This document shows, in pieces, positions 9,591 through 20,328 of a DNA stretch of 64,000 nucleotides (positions within the stretch are counted from its first letter, which is position 1; the number at the start of each line of letters is the position of its first letter). The stretch is from Xanthobacteraceae bacterium (GTDB lineage: Bacteria; Pseudomonadota; Alphaproteobacteria; Rhizobiales; Xanthobacteraceae). Below the pieces are notes generated by a model. That model saw nothing but the letters and a program-made list of their open reading frames with translations. It was not told the origin of the DNA and searched no databases. The translations under genes were made by a program, and so were the position numbers. The DNA lies in NCBI GenBank assembly GCA_029266425.1, contig JAQSWY010000011.1:124001-188000 (forward strand), written 5' to 3'.

Positions 9591-10768
9591 ATGTCGATCC
9601 ACCCCGCCGTTGCCAACGGCACCTACGACGTCGCCCGCGTCCGCGAGGATTTCCCCATCCTCGCCAAGCAGGTCTATGGCAAGCCGCTCACCTATCTCGA
9701 CAACGCCGCCTCGGCGCAGAAGCCGGTGCAGGTGCTGGACCGCATGCGCTTCGCCTATGAGAACGAATATTCCAACGTCCATCGCGGCCTAATGCTGGCT
9801 CGCTGGAAGAGGTGATCTTCACCCGCTCGGTCACCGGCGGGCTCAACCTCGTCGCCTCCTCGCTCGGCCAGTCGCTCAATGAGGGCGACGAGATCGTGCT
9901 TTCCATCATGGAGCACCACTCCAACATCGTGCCGTGGCATTACCTGCGCGAGCGCAAGGGCGCGGTGATCAAATGGGCACCGGTGACGGAAGACGGCGCC
10001 TTCGATCTCGAAGCGTTCCGGGACCTCATCACCGAACGGACCAAGATTGTCGCCATCACCCACATGTCGAACGTGCTCGGCACGGTGACGCCGATCAAGG
10101 AGATCGCCCGCCTCGCCCATGAGGTCGGCGCGCTCGTCGTGGTCGACGGCGCGCAGGCCGCGGTGCACATGCCGGTCGACGTGAAGGACCTCGATGTCGA
10201 TTTCTACGGCGTCACCGGTCACAAGCTCTACGGGCCGACCGGAATCGGCGTGCTCTACGGCAAGCGCCATCTGCTCGAGAAGATGCCGCCTTACGAGGGC
10301 GGCGGCGAGATGATCCGCACCGTGACGGAAGAGGGCGTCACCTATGGCGAGCCGCCGCACCGCTTCGAGGCCGGCACCCCGCCCATCGTCCAAGCCATCG
10401 GCCTCGGCGAGGCGCTGGTGTTCATGGAAAGCCTGGGGCGCGAGCGCATCGCTGCGCATGAGGCCTCATTGGGCGCCTATGCCAAGGAGCGGCTCTCGCG
10501 CATCAATTCCATCCGCATCTATGGCGATGCGCCGGGCAAGGGCGCCATCGTCGCCTTCGACGTGAAGGGCGCCCATCCGCACGACATTGCGACGGTGATC
10601 GACCGTGCCGGTGTTGCGGTGCGCGCCGGCACCCATTGCGCAATGCCGCTGCTTGCCCGATATGGAGTGACGGCGACGTGCCGGGCCTCCTTCGCGCTCT
10701 ACAACACGCATGAGGAAGTCGACCGCCTCGCTGAGGCCCTCATCAAGGCGCAGGATCTTTTCGCATGA
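9591..10768 (+). pseudogene. sufS: Cysteine desulfurase SufS, disrupted by an internal deletion and frameshift
   Basis: The gene encodes a group II cysteine desulfurase, but not in one frame. From ATG 9591 the first frame reads the SufS N-terminus ([20 protein letters not shown] to SNVHRGL) and ends at a TGA at 9813-9815. The family continues HRGL, then about 22 residues, then [12 protein letters not shown]. Here [12 protein letters not shown] follows HRGL almost directly, in another frame. This fits loss of about 67 bases near position 9790. The rest is intact: the PLP lysine in GHKLYGPTGIG and the catalytic cysteine in AGTHCAMPL. A GTG at 9812 overlaps the stop and could start a 318-residue C-terminal fragment. 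A sequencing or assembly error is possible, but a base-level slip alone would not remove 22 codons. Confidence 0.88.
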
Positions 10769-11136
10769 GCGAGATCGACACCGAGGCTCCGAACGTTCCC
10801 GAGATCGCCTCAGCGATTCCGGAGGAGGAGCTTGAGCGCCTGACCGACGACATCGTCGGCGCGCTGAAGACGGTCTATGACCCGGAAATCCCGGTCGACA
10901 TCTATGAACTCGGCCTGATCTACAAGGTCGATATCGCCGATGACCGCCAGGTCGCGGTGGAGATGACGCTGACCACGCCGAACTGTCCCTCCGCGGCCGA
11001 GCTTCCCGGCATGGTGGAAGGCGCGGTGGCGAGCGTCGGCGGGGTGTCCGGAGTCACCGTCAATCTCACCTTCGATCCGCCTTGGGACCAGGGGCGCATG
11101 TCGGAGGAAGCGCGGCTCGCGCTCAATCTCTGGTGA
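10765..11136 (+). CDS. sufT: SUF-associated MIP18/DUF59 protein (SufT/SufX-like)
   Basis: The 123-residue protein belongs to the MIP18 (DUF59) family, in the branch found inside suf operons, which helps mature Fe-S proteins. The core is DDIVGALKTVYDPEIPVDIYELGLIYKV (DPE motif near residue 38) followed by MTLTTPNCPSAAELP with the single conserved cysteine near residue 74, and a C-terminal TFDPPWDQGRMSEEARL. The start ATG overlaps the sufS stop by four bases, so it was coupled to SufS translation; the 318-residue reinitiated fragment of sufS would preserve that coupling. Confidence 0.9.
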   Translation: MSEIDTEAPNVPEIASAIPEEELERLTDDIVGALKTVYDPEIPVDIYELGLIYKVDIADDRQVAVEMTLTTPNCPSAAELPGMVEGAVASVGGVSGVTVNLTFDPPWDQGRMSEEARLALNLW

Positions 11137-11570
11137 GCGCGCCGCGCATCAGCGGCGTCCTCGAAACCTGCCTCTATGTCGACGACCTGGCGCGGGCGCA
11201 GGCCTTCTATGACCGCGTCCTTGCCTTGCCGGTACTATTTGCCGATGATCGCCTCGTGGCCTACGACGCCGGTGTGGCGAGCGTGCTGCTGCTGTTCGCC
11301 CGCGGCAGCACGCTGAACACGGTACATTTGCCGGGCGGCGCCATTCCGCCGCATGACGGGCAGGGACCTCTGCACTTCGCCCTTGCCATTCCTGCGGAGG
11401 CGCTCGACGCCTGGCGCACGCATCTCGCCAGCGAGGGCGTCGAGATCGAATCCGAGGTGGTATGGCCTCGCGGCGGGGTGAGCATCTATTTCCGCGACCC
11501 GGACGGCCACCTCGCCGAACTTGGCACACCGGGGCTTTGGAAGAATTATCAAGCCGAAGCGAGGACTTGA
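11133..11570 (+). CDS. VOC-family (glyoxalase/bleomycin resistance-like) protein
   Basis: The 145-residue protein is a single-chain vicinal oxygen chelate protein with two beta-alpha-beta-beta-beta modules. The start is LETCLYVDDLARAQAFYDRVL. The second module has HFALAIPAEALDAWRTHL and ends in IYFRDPDGHLAEL with the usual metal-ligand Glu. A His in the second module (PLHFAL) can supply another ligand. The substrate is unknown; family roles include glyoxalase, dioxygenase and fosfomycin resistance. GTG 11133 overlaps the TGA of the previous gene (GTGA), so translation is coupled. Its place between sufT and sufA is unusual for its family, and the link with Fe-S assembly is only contextual. Confidence 0.88.
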   Translation: MSAPRISGVLETCLYVDDLARAQAFYDRVLALPVLFADDRLVAYDAGVASVLLLFARGSTLNTVHLPGGAIPPHDGQGPLHFALAIPAEALDAWRTHLASEGVEIESEVVWPRGGVSIYFRDPDGHLAELGTPGLWKNYQAEART

Positions 11571-11645
11571 GTCCTGCGCCCGCATCCCCCATTTTAGGGC
11601 TACCGATCCGCCGGCCTTGAACCGGCGTCGATTAGGAGACGATCA

Positions 11646-12032
11646 ATGGTTGAAGTCCGTACCCGTCCTGCCGTCATGCGCCTTACGGATGCCGCCGCGT
11701 CTCGCGTGCGGGAGATCATGGGGCGCGCCGACAAGCCCATCGCAGGCTTGCGCGTCGGCGTGAAGAATGGCGGCTGCGCCGGCATGGAATACACTCTGGA
11801 ATTCGCCGAGGAAGCCGGCCGCTTCGACGAGATCGTCGAGGACAAGGGCGTGAAGATCCTCATCGACCCCAGGGCGATTCTCTATCTGCTCGGCACCGAG
11901 ATGGACTTCCGGGCGGACAAGATGTCCGCGCAGTTCGTCTTCAACAACCCGAACCAGACCTCGGCCTGCGGCTGCGGCGAATCGGTCGCGATCACGCCGA
12001 GCAAGGGCGAGACGGCCGACGCGCACGTTTGA
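11646..12032 (+). CDS. sufA: A-type Fe-S carrier SufA (HesB/IscA family)
   Basis: The 128-residue protein accepts Fe-S clusters from SufBCD and passes them to target enzymes. The three cluster-ligand cysteines are present: one in VKNGGCAGMEY near residue 44 and two in the C-terminal SACGCGES near residue 112. The short N-terminal extension (MVEVRTRPAV) is common in rhizobial SufA. AGGAGACG precedes ATG 11646. It closes the suf operon and is followed 27 bases later by a family A palindrome that may act as terminator or mRNA 3' protector. Confidence 0.95.
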   Translation: MVEVRTRPAVMRLTDAAASRVREIMGRADKPIAGLRVGVKNGGCAGMEYTLEFAEEAGRFDEIVEDKGVKILIDPRAILYLLGTEMDFRADKMSAQFVFNNPNQTSACGCGESVAITPSKGETADAHV

Positions 12033-12058
12033 GTGCGGCAGGGGTTCCCCGGCTTCAA

Positions 12059-12156
12059 CATCCTTCGAGGTCCGGCTATGCCGGGCACCTCAGGATGAGT
12101 TCGTATCCTTTATAACCACGTCATCCTGAGGTGCCGCGAAGCGGCCTCGAAGGATG
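12059..12156. repeat. Family A intergenic double palindrome
   Basis: CATCCTTCGAGG and CCTCGAAGGATG outer arms enclose CACCTCAGGATGA and TCATCCTGAGGTG. It marks the end of the suf operon, 27 bases after the sufA stop. Confidence 0.85.
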
Positions 12157-12160
12157 CTCA

Positions 12161-12201
12161 AGCCAAGCCACAGCAAAGCTTCAGCCAAACCACAGCAAAG
12201 C
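12161..12201. repeat. Short tandem direct repeat before the TfoX-like gene
   Basis: AGCCAAGCCACAGCAAAGC (12161-12179) and AGCCAAACCACAGCAAAGC (12183-12201) differ at one base and are 22 bases apart. The second ends just before the ATG at 12203. No Shine-Dalgarno sequence is visible in it. Confidence 0.7.
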
Positions 12202-12202
12202 C

Positions 12203-12601
12203 ATGGACGCCGACGAGGTCGCCGATATCTTCGCCTCCTTCGGCCCGGTGAAGTGCCGTCGCATGTTCGGCGGCCTCGGCATCTATGCCGACGGCGTGAT
12301 GTTCGCGCTGGTCGGCTTCGGCGAGATCTACCTCAAGGCAGACGACGCGCTCGCCGCGCGCCTCGAAGGCGAGGGCGCCAAACCCTTCACGTATGAGGGC
12401 AAAAGCCGGATGATCTCGCTTGGCTACTGGTCGATTCCGGACCGCCGGCTCGACGATCCAGATGCGGTGGCGGAGATCGCCCACGCCGCGCTCGATGTCG
12501 CCCGCCGCGCCGCGGAGGCCAAGGCCTCAAGATCAAACCCCGCCAAATCTAATCCCCACAGGCCGAAGCGCGCCAAACCGAAGCCCGCAAAGCGAACCTG
12601 A
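12203..12601 (+). CDS. TfoX N-terminal domain protein
   Basis: The 132-residue protein has the TfoX N-terminal fold from residue 3 to about 100: VADIFASFGPVKCRRMFGGLGIYADGVMFALV, then IYLKADD and a central MISLGYWSIPD. In gammaproteobacteria the full TfoX (Sxy) controls competence, but alphaproteobacterial stand-alone N-terminal domains have no proven role. The tail (residues 105-132) is a lysine/proline-rich repeat of SNP, PKRAKPKPAK type, probably disordered and able to bind nucleic acid. ATG 12203 fits the family start; the frame is open further upstream through the repeat DNA. It overlaps the possible upstream start of the next gene. Confidence 0.85.
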   Translation: MDADEVADIFASFGPVKCRRMFGGLGIYADGVMFALVGFGEIYLKADDALAARLEGEGAKPFTYEGKSRMISLGYWSIPDRRLDDPDAVAEIAHAALDVARRAAEAKASRSNPAKSNPHRPKRAKPKPAKRT

Positions 12602-12651
12602 TGGCCGCCTCAGCCGTTGCCCCTGCTGGTGCAACGGCAAGGGGTGGTCTC

Positions 12652-13467
12652 ATGAATTTCGAAGAACTCGGCAATCTGTTCGTGCTTTACGGACTGAACG
12701 TGCTCTATGCGCTCGGCCTGCTCGTCGCCGGTTGGTGGCTGGCGTCCTTTGTCGATCGTATGGTGTCGCGAGCGCTCGCCTCGACCCGCCGGGTCGACGT
12801 CACCATCATCGGCTTCATCGGCAGTCTCGCAAGATACACGGTGCTGGCATTTGTCGGGGTTGCGGTGCTCCAACGCTTCGGTATCCAGACCACAAGCATC
12901 ATCGCCGTGTTGGGCGCTGCATCGCTGGCCGTCGGCCTCGCGCTGCAGGGCACGCTGTCGAACCTGGCGGCCGGCGTCATGCTGCTGCTGTTCCGCCCGT
13001 TCCGGGTCGGCGATGCGGTGGAGGTGGCGGGGCGCGCCGGTTCGGTGAAGGGGCTGACGCTCTTCACCACCGAGCTGGCGACCGGCGACAATGTCCAGGT
13101 GCTGATCCCCAACGGCCAAGTCTGGGGCGCGGCCATTGTCAACCAGTCGGCTTATGGCGAGCGGCGGCTGGACCTCACCGTCGAGGTGAAGCCGGACGCC
13201 GATATAGACGGCACGATTTCGGAAGGACTTTCCTTCCTGAACGGCGATCCGCGCACCCACAGATCGCCGGCACCGTCCGCGAATCTGGCGAAGTTCACGC
13301 TCGACAAGGTGGAGATCGCGTTTTCCGCCTGGGCGAAGGCGTCGGAGGCCGGCGCGCTCAAGGCGGACCTGATGCGGCGGCTGCGCGGCCGATTGGCGCC
13401 GGGACTGCAACAGCAGTCCCGGGACGGATCGTTGAGGGAGGCTTCGGGAGCTCTCAGCCGGCCTTGA
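12652..13467 (+). CDS. mscS: Small-conductance mechanosensitive channel, MscS family
   Basis: The 271-residue inner-membrane channel releases solutes on hypo-osmotic shock. Three N-terminal transmembrane segments are visible (about residues 8-30, 55-75 and 80-105). The pore-lining helix has the Gly/Ala pattern AVLGAASLAVGLALQGTLSNLAAGVMLL. The MscS beta domain follows with FRPFRVGDAVEVAGRAGSVKGLTLFTTEL and LIPNGQVWGAAIVNQS. ATG 12652 is preferred; ATG 12601 would add a 17-residue alanine-rich leader overlapping the TfoX gene stop. The end overlaps the convergent helicase gene by 14 bases. Confidence 0.92.
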   Translation: MNFEELGNLFVLYGLNVLYALGLLVAGWWLASFVDRMVSRALASTRRVDVTIIGFIGSLARYTVLAFVGVAVLQRFGIQTTSIIAVLGAASLAVGLALQGTLSNLAAGVMLLLFRPFRVGDAVEVAGRAGSVKGLTLFTTELATGDNVQVLIPNGQVWGAAIVNQSAYGERRLDLTVEVKPDADIDGTISEGLSFLNGDPRTHRSPAPSANLAKFTLDKVEIAFSAWAKASEAGALKADLMRRLRGRLAPGLQQQSRDGSLREASGALSRP

Positions 13468-14959
13468 TCTTCACCGGACGGAGCAGGAAGGCCGGCAGGT
13501 GCGAGGTATCCGCCGGCTCGTCATTGTGCGGGCGTTCGGACTGCGGGCGACGTGCCGTGGTCGGGTTGACCGGCGCGCGCGGCGGTACCGGTGCAGCCGC
13601 GACGTTCGCACGCTCGCGGCGCGGCGGGCGATTGCCGCGGGGCAATTCCTCGACATTGCTGGCGGCGGCCGCCGCCGGCGCTTCCTCGCGCGGCGCGTGG
13701 CTGCGTTCCGGGCGTTCCTCGTGTGGGCGCTCTTCGCGACGCCGCACCGGGCGGGCGCCGCGGCGCTCCCCGCGCTCGCCGCTCCGTTCGCCGCGGCCGG
13801 AGGAGCGGGCTTCCCGCGGCGGCGCATCGCCCAGCGCCTGGCCGTTCAGCCAGTCGATCGAATTGCCGATCAGCTTCTCGATGGCCGCGAGCGACTTCAC
13901 TTCGGCGTGGGTGACGATGGTGAAGGCGGCACCCGAGCGGCCGGCGCGGCCGGTGCGGCCGATGCGGTGGATGTAATCCTCGGCGTGGTGCGGTGTGTCG
14001 TAATTGAAGACGTGGCTCACGGCGGGGATATCGAGGCCGCGGGCCGCCACGTCCGAGGCCACCAGCAGGTTCGCCTCGCCGGTGCGGAACTGGTCGAGCG
14101 CCTGCATGCGCGAGCGCTGGTCCATGTCGCCGTGCAGGGCGACCACATTGAAACCGTGACGCTGCAGCGACTTGTGCACCACCGCGACGTCGCGCTTGCG
14201 GTTGCAGAAGATGATGCCGTTCTGCAGGTTCTCGGAGGAGCGGATCAACTCGCGCAGCTTGTCGCGCTTCTCGTGATCCTCGCGCCCGCAGGCCACCAGC
14301 AATTGCGTGATGTTTTCGGCGGTAGAGGAGGGGCGGGACGCCTCGACCTGCACCGGGTTGGAGAGGAACTGCGAGACCAGGCGCTGGATTTCCGGCGGCA
14401 TGGTGGCCGAGAAGAACAGCGTCTGCCGGGTGAACGGCACCAGCTTGCAGACGCGTTCGATGTCCGGGATGAAGCCCATGTCGAGCATGCGGTCCGCCTC
14501 GTCGATGACGAGGATCTCGATGCCGGAGAGCAGCAGCCGGCCGCGCTCCACATGATCGAGCAGGCGGCCGGGGGTCGCGATCAGCACGTCGACGCCGCGC
14601 AGCAGCTTGGAGTCCTGGTCGCCGAAGGAGACGCCGCCGATCAGCAGGGCGACGTTGAGCTTGTGGTTCTTGCCGTATTTGACAAAGCTGTCCTCGACCT
14701 GCGCCGCGAGTTCGCGCGTCGGTTCGAGGATGAGGGTGCGCGGCATCCTGGCGCGAGCGCGACCCTGCTCCAGCAGGGTCAGCATCGGCAAGGTGAAAGC
14801 CGCGGTCTTGCCGGTTCCGGTCTGAGCGAGGCCCAGTACATCGCGGCGCTGCAGCACGTGCGGAATGGCTTGCGCCTGGATCGGCGTCGGCTCTGTGTAT
14901 CCGGCATCGGTGACGGCCGAGAGCACCTTGTCGCTCAGGCCCAGTTCGTTAAAAGGCAT
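13454..14959 (-). CDS. rhlE: DEAD-box ATP-dependent RNA helicase, RhlE-like
   Basis: The 501-residue helicase unwinds structured RNA in ribosome assembly and mRNA decay. All DEAD-box motifs are present: Q motif (FNELGLSDKVL to PTPIQAQAIP), Walker A AQTGTGKT near residue 46, PTRELAAQ, TPGRLLDH, DEAD (VIDEADRMLD near residue 150), SAT, and the helicase C motifs ARGLDIP and HRIGRTGRAGR. Residues 375-501 form a low-complexity RGG/Pro-Arg-Glu tail (repeated GERRGARP, EERPHEERPE), typical of RhlE-type RNA-binding tails. ATG 14959 matches the family start (MPFNELGL). The final bases overlap mscS tail to tail. Confidence 0.94.
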   Translation of the reverse strand: MPFNELGLSDKVLSAVTDAGYTEPTPIQAQAIPHVLQRRDVLGLAQTGTGKTAAFTLPMLTLLEQGRARARMPRTLILEPTRELAAQVEDSFVKYGKNHKLNVALLIGGVSFGDQDSKLLRGVDVLIATPGRLLDHVERGRLLLSGIEILVIDEADRMLDMGFIPDIERVCKLVPFTRQTLFFSATMPPEIQRLVSQFLSNPVQVEASRPSSTAENITQLLVACGREDHEKRDKLRELIRSSENLQNGIIFCNRKRDVAVVHKSLQRHGFNVVALHGDMDQRSRMQALDQFRTGEANLLVASDVAARGLDIPAVSHVFNYDTPHHAEDYIHRIGRTGRAGRSGAAFTIVTHAEVKSLAAIEKLIGNSIDWLNGQALGDAPPREARSSGRGERSGERGERRGARPVRRREERPHEERPERSHAPREEAPAAAAASNVEELPRGNRPPRRERANVAAAPVPPRAPVNPTTARRPQSERPHNDEPADTSHLPAFLLRPVKIKAG

Positions 14960-15136
14960 AGAGGGTCTATTCTGCGGCAGCGCACCACTCACCGGCATCC
15001 CCCGAGCCGTAACCGGGGACGGCTTGCATCGTCTAAGCGCGGAGCGCATCAATCGGAACGGTCTGACGACGCAACGCAACATAGGGACAAACCCCGTAAA
15101 GTCAACGCATTTCGCCGCTGTCAAGGTCCCCTGAAC

Positions 15137-15613
15137 ATGAGCCGTGCCTTCGTGAAGGAGGATTCCGGCGCTGAAGCGCTCCCCGAGCGTCCGGTCAGCC
15201 CGAATCGCAACCTCGTTACCCGCCGCGGCCTCGCTCTGATCGAGGCCGAAGTCGAACGCCTCCGCGAAGAACTCGCCAATGCCAGCGGGCAGGGGGATCG
15301 CGACGGCGTCGCCCGCGCCTCGCGGGACCTGCGCTACTGGAGCGCGCGCCGCGCCAGCGCCGAACCGGTCGACCCGCCGGCCGCGGGCGACACCGTCACG
15401 GTCGGCATGGCGGTGAGGCTCGTGGATGAGGATGGCGAAGAGCGCACCTGGCGCATCGTCGGCGAGGACGAGGCGGACCCCAAGGCCGGTCGCATCGCCT
15501 GGAGCGCGCCGGTCGCCCGCGCGTTGCTCGGCAAGAGCGTGGGCGAGGAAGTCACGCTGCCGACCGGCACGATGGAGGTCGTGGCGATCGACCGCGAGCC
15601 GGAGGGGTTTTGA
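15137..15613 (+). CDS. GreA/GreB family transcription elongation factor-like protein
   Basis: The 158-residue protein has a Gre C-terminal FKBP-like domain: AGDTVTVGMAVRLVDEDGEERTWRIVGEDEADP, GRIAWSAPVARALLGKSVGEEV and TGTMEVVAIDRE. The N-terminal half (NLVTRRGLALIEAEVERLREEL) fits a coiled coil but is shorter than in full GreA, and the acidic tip pair is not clear, so it may be a Gre-like RNA polymerase binder and not a true cleavage factor. It starts divergently from the helicase gene across 177 bases. Confidence 0.82.
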   Translation: MSRAFVKEDSGAEALPERPVSPNRNLVTRRGLALIEAEVERLREELANASGQGDRDGVARASRDLRYWSARRASAEPVDPPAAGDTVTVGMAVRLVDEDGEERTWRIVGEDEADPKAGRIAWSAPVARALLGKSVGEEVTLPTGTMEVVAIDREPEGF

Positions 15614-15684
15614 ATGGCGCTTGGCCTCAGCCCGTTCAAGCCGTGCCACAGTCCAACTGAAGCATTGCCAAAGCTGCGCTAACC

Positions 15685-16311
15685 ATGATCCCCTTCGACA
15701 CCCTCCTCATCTTCATCCCCGCTGCGTTCGCGCTGAACCTCACGCCGGGCAACGACATGCTGTTCTGCCTCGGCCAGGGCATGAAGTCCGGGCCGAGGGC
15801 CGGCATGGCGGCGAGCCTCGGCATCGCCACCGGCGTGTTCCTGCATACGCTGGCGGCCGGCGTCGGGCTCGCGGCGCTGCTCGCCGCGCACCCCGGTGCG
15901 TTCGAGGCGATACGCTGGGGCGGCGTCGCCTATCTGGTCTTCCTGGCGATCCAGGCGTTCCGCGGACCCGCCATGCTCGAAGCGCGGGAGGGCGCTATCC
16001 GCAACAGCGCCAGGAAGGCCTGGCGCGATGCCGTGGTGGTGAGCCTGCTGAATCCCAAGGTCGCGGTCTTCGTGCTGGCCTTCCTGCCGCAATTTGTCGA
16101 TCCGGGCCGCGGCTCGACCTTCCTGCAATTCCTGCTGCTCGGCGGCATCCTCAATATCGGCGGCACGCTCATCAATCTCGCCGTCGGCGGCTTTGCCGGC
16201 AGCATCGGGCGCTGGCTCACTGCCAGCCGCCGCGCCGCGCGGGCGTTCCAGATGCTGACCGGCTGCGTGTTCCTGGGACTGGCCGCGCGGATCGCATTCG
16301 ATAGACGCTGA
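15685..16311 (+). CDS. LysE/RhtB-family amino acid exporter
   Basis: The 208-residue inner-membrane protein belongs to the LysE/RhtB exporters, which move amino acids or homoserine lactones outward. The family motif NLTPGNDMLFCLGQGMKSGPRAGMAASLGIATG (about residues 16-48) is present, with roughly six transmembrane helices, and SLLNPKVAVFVLAFLPQFVD near residue 115. The substrate is unknown. It follows the Gre-like gene by 71 bases and precedes a small family C palindrome. Confidence 0.92.
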   Translation: MIPFDTLLIFIPAAFALNLTPGNDMLFCLGQGMKSGPRAGMAASLGIATGVFLHTLAAGVGLAALLAAHPGAFEAIRWGGVAYLVFLAIQAFRGPAMLEAREGAIRNSARKAWRDAVVVSLLNPKVAVFVLAFLPQFVDPGRGSTFLQFLLLGGILNIGGTLINLAVGGFAGSIGRWLTASRRAARAFQMLTGCVFLGLAARIAFDRR

Positions 16312-16378
16312 TCATTCCGGAGCGTGACACACCGCCTCGATATTGCGCCCCGTGTACCTCTTGGCACAGCATAACAGC

Positions 16379-16407
16379 GTCATGGCCGGCCTCGTGCCGG
16401 CCATCTC
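16379..16407. repeat. Family C short palindrome
   Basis: GTCATGGCCGGCCTCGTGCC followed by GGCCAT forms one hairpin (ATGGCCGGC with GCCGGCCAT) between the convergent LysE-like and parE genes. It is a single-hairpin version of the elements at 7252 and 29547. Confidence 0.65.
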
Positions 16408-16454
16408 GGCCTCTGATGCGCTGTCGAGAATCGCGACGGGCGGGCTCGGCGCCG

Positions 16455-18485
<2,031 letters not shown>

Positions 18486-18592
18486 GGAGGATCAGAGCTT
18501 TCCGGTCGCTTGGGTCGATTCGAAACCCGCATGCACTATGCCAGCGCACGACGCAAACCGGAACCTCGAATCGGAACCAATCGTGAACAGGT

Positions 18593-18877
18593 TCAGCGCG
18601 ACAGCCGGCGGCGATTGGCGCGCACGCGGCGGCGATAGAGTACGACGACGTCGCGTGCTGCATTGTCGAGGTTGCCGGTGGCCGCCGCCACGGCAACGTG
18701 CATGCCGGCCTCACCGGCGGCCAGCGCCTTTTCCGTCATCATGCGCATGATCTCGGTGCCCGCGGCGGCGTCGCCCACCGAAATGCGCGCCAGGCGCAGT
18801 GCGATCACCGCCTGCGCCTCACTGGCCAAACGGGCCATTTCGAGCCCCAGATTGAAGAAGGCAAAAGGGTAAAGCAT
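18593..18877 (-). CDS. Small conserved-looking helical protein of unknown function
   Basis: I do not recognise a named family. The 94-residue product starts MLYPFAFFNLGLEMARLASEAQAVIALRLARI and is helical, with alternating Ala and Leu and two methionine-rich turns. It ends in a very basic tail (RRRVRANRRRLSR). Overall it resembles short phasin-like or granule-surface helical proteins, and phaC lies 1.5 kb away, but there is no proof. ATG 18877 has AGGAG 12 bases upstream on its strand, which decides the start over the upstream ATG at 18931. Confidence 0.65.
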   Translation of the reverse strand: MLYPFAFFNLGLEMARLASEAQAVIALRLARISVGDAAAGTEIMRMMTEKALAAGEAGMHVAVAAATGNLDNAARDVVVLYRRRVRANRRRLSR

Positions 18878-19126
18878 GACGAGTCGCTCCTGATTCGTTC
18901 GCCGAGCGGCCCGCACCGCAATTGAATTCAATATTTGCCGTCAAAGCTTCTAGGACAAGATGCCGCAACGTCAAAGCATCCATGCGTCCACAGAAGTCGT
19001 CTTCCGCCTGCCATGCATTCCGTGTAGACCCGCGCGCTTGCAATGGCGCCAACGTGCGGCCATGTGCGCACCTCAACGGTGGTGGCCCATCACGCTACCG
19101 TTTCCATTCTGGCAGGAGTTGGAGCA

Positions 19127-20182
<1,056 letters not shown>

Positions 20183-20190
20183 TAGGCGCT

Positions 20191-20310
20191 CGGCTTCGAG
20201 CCTGCTACGCAGCACCTCAGGATGAGGTCGTTCTGTTAAGAGGAACCTCATCCTGCTGTTAAGAGGAACCTCATCCTGAGGTGCCCGGCGCAGCCGGGCT
20301 TCGAAGAATA
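20191..20310. repeat. Family A repeat with a 23-base tandem duplication
   Basis: The outer arms have decayed (CTTCGAG and CTTCGAAG). One inner arm is duplicated in tandem: CTGTTAAGAGGAACCTCATC plus CTG occurs at 20233-20255 and again at 20256-20278. It separates the convergent argC and phaC genes. Confidence 0.8.
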
Positions 20311-20328
20311 TTCAAGTAGCACAACCTC

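Noticed and set aside
7992..9782. 596-codon minus-strand frame over sufD
   Set aside because: Antisense shadow of sufD and sufS in GC-rich DNA.
9812..10768. Calling the sufS C-terminal part a normal separate gene
   Set aside because: It begins inside the conserved fold at a GTG, so it is the remaining part of a disrupted gene.
13499..15136. Long open frame on the plus strand across the helicase gene
   Set aside because: It is the antisense shadow of a convincing DEAD-box gene on the other strand; only its last part (from 15137) is a real Gre-like gene.
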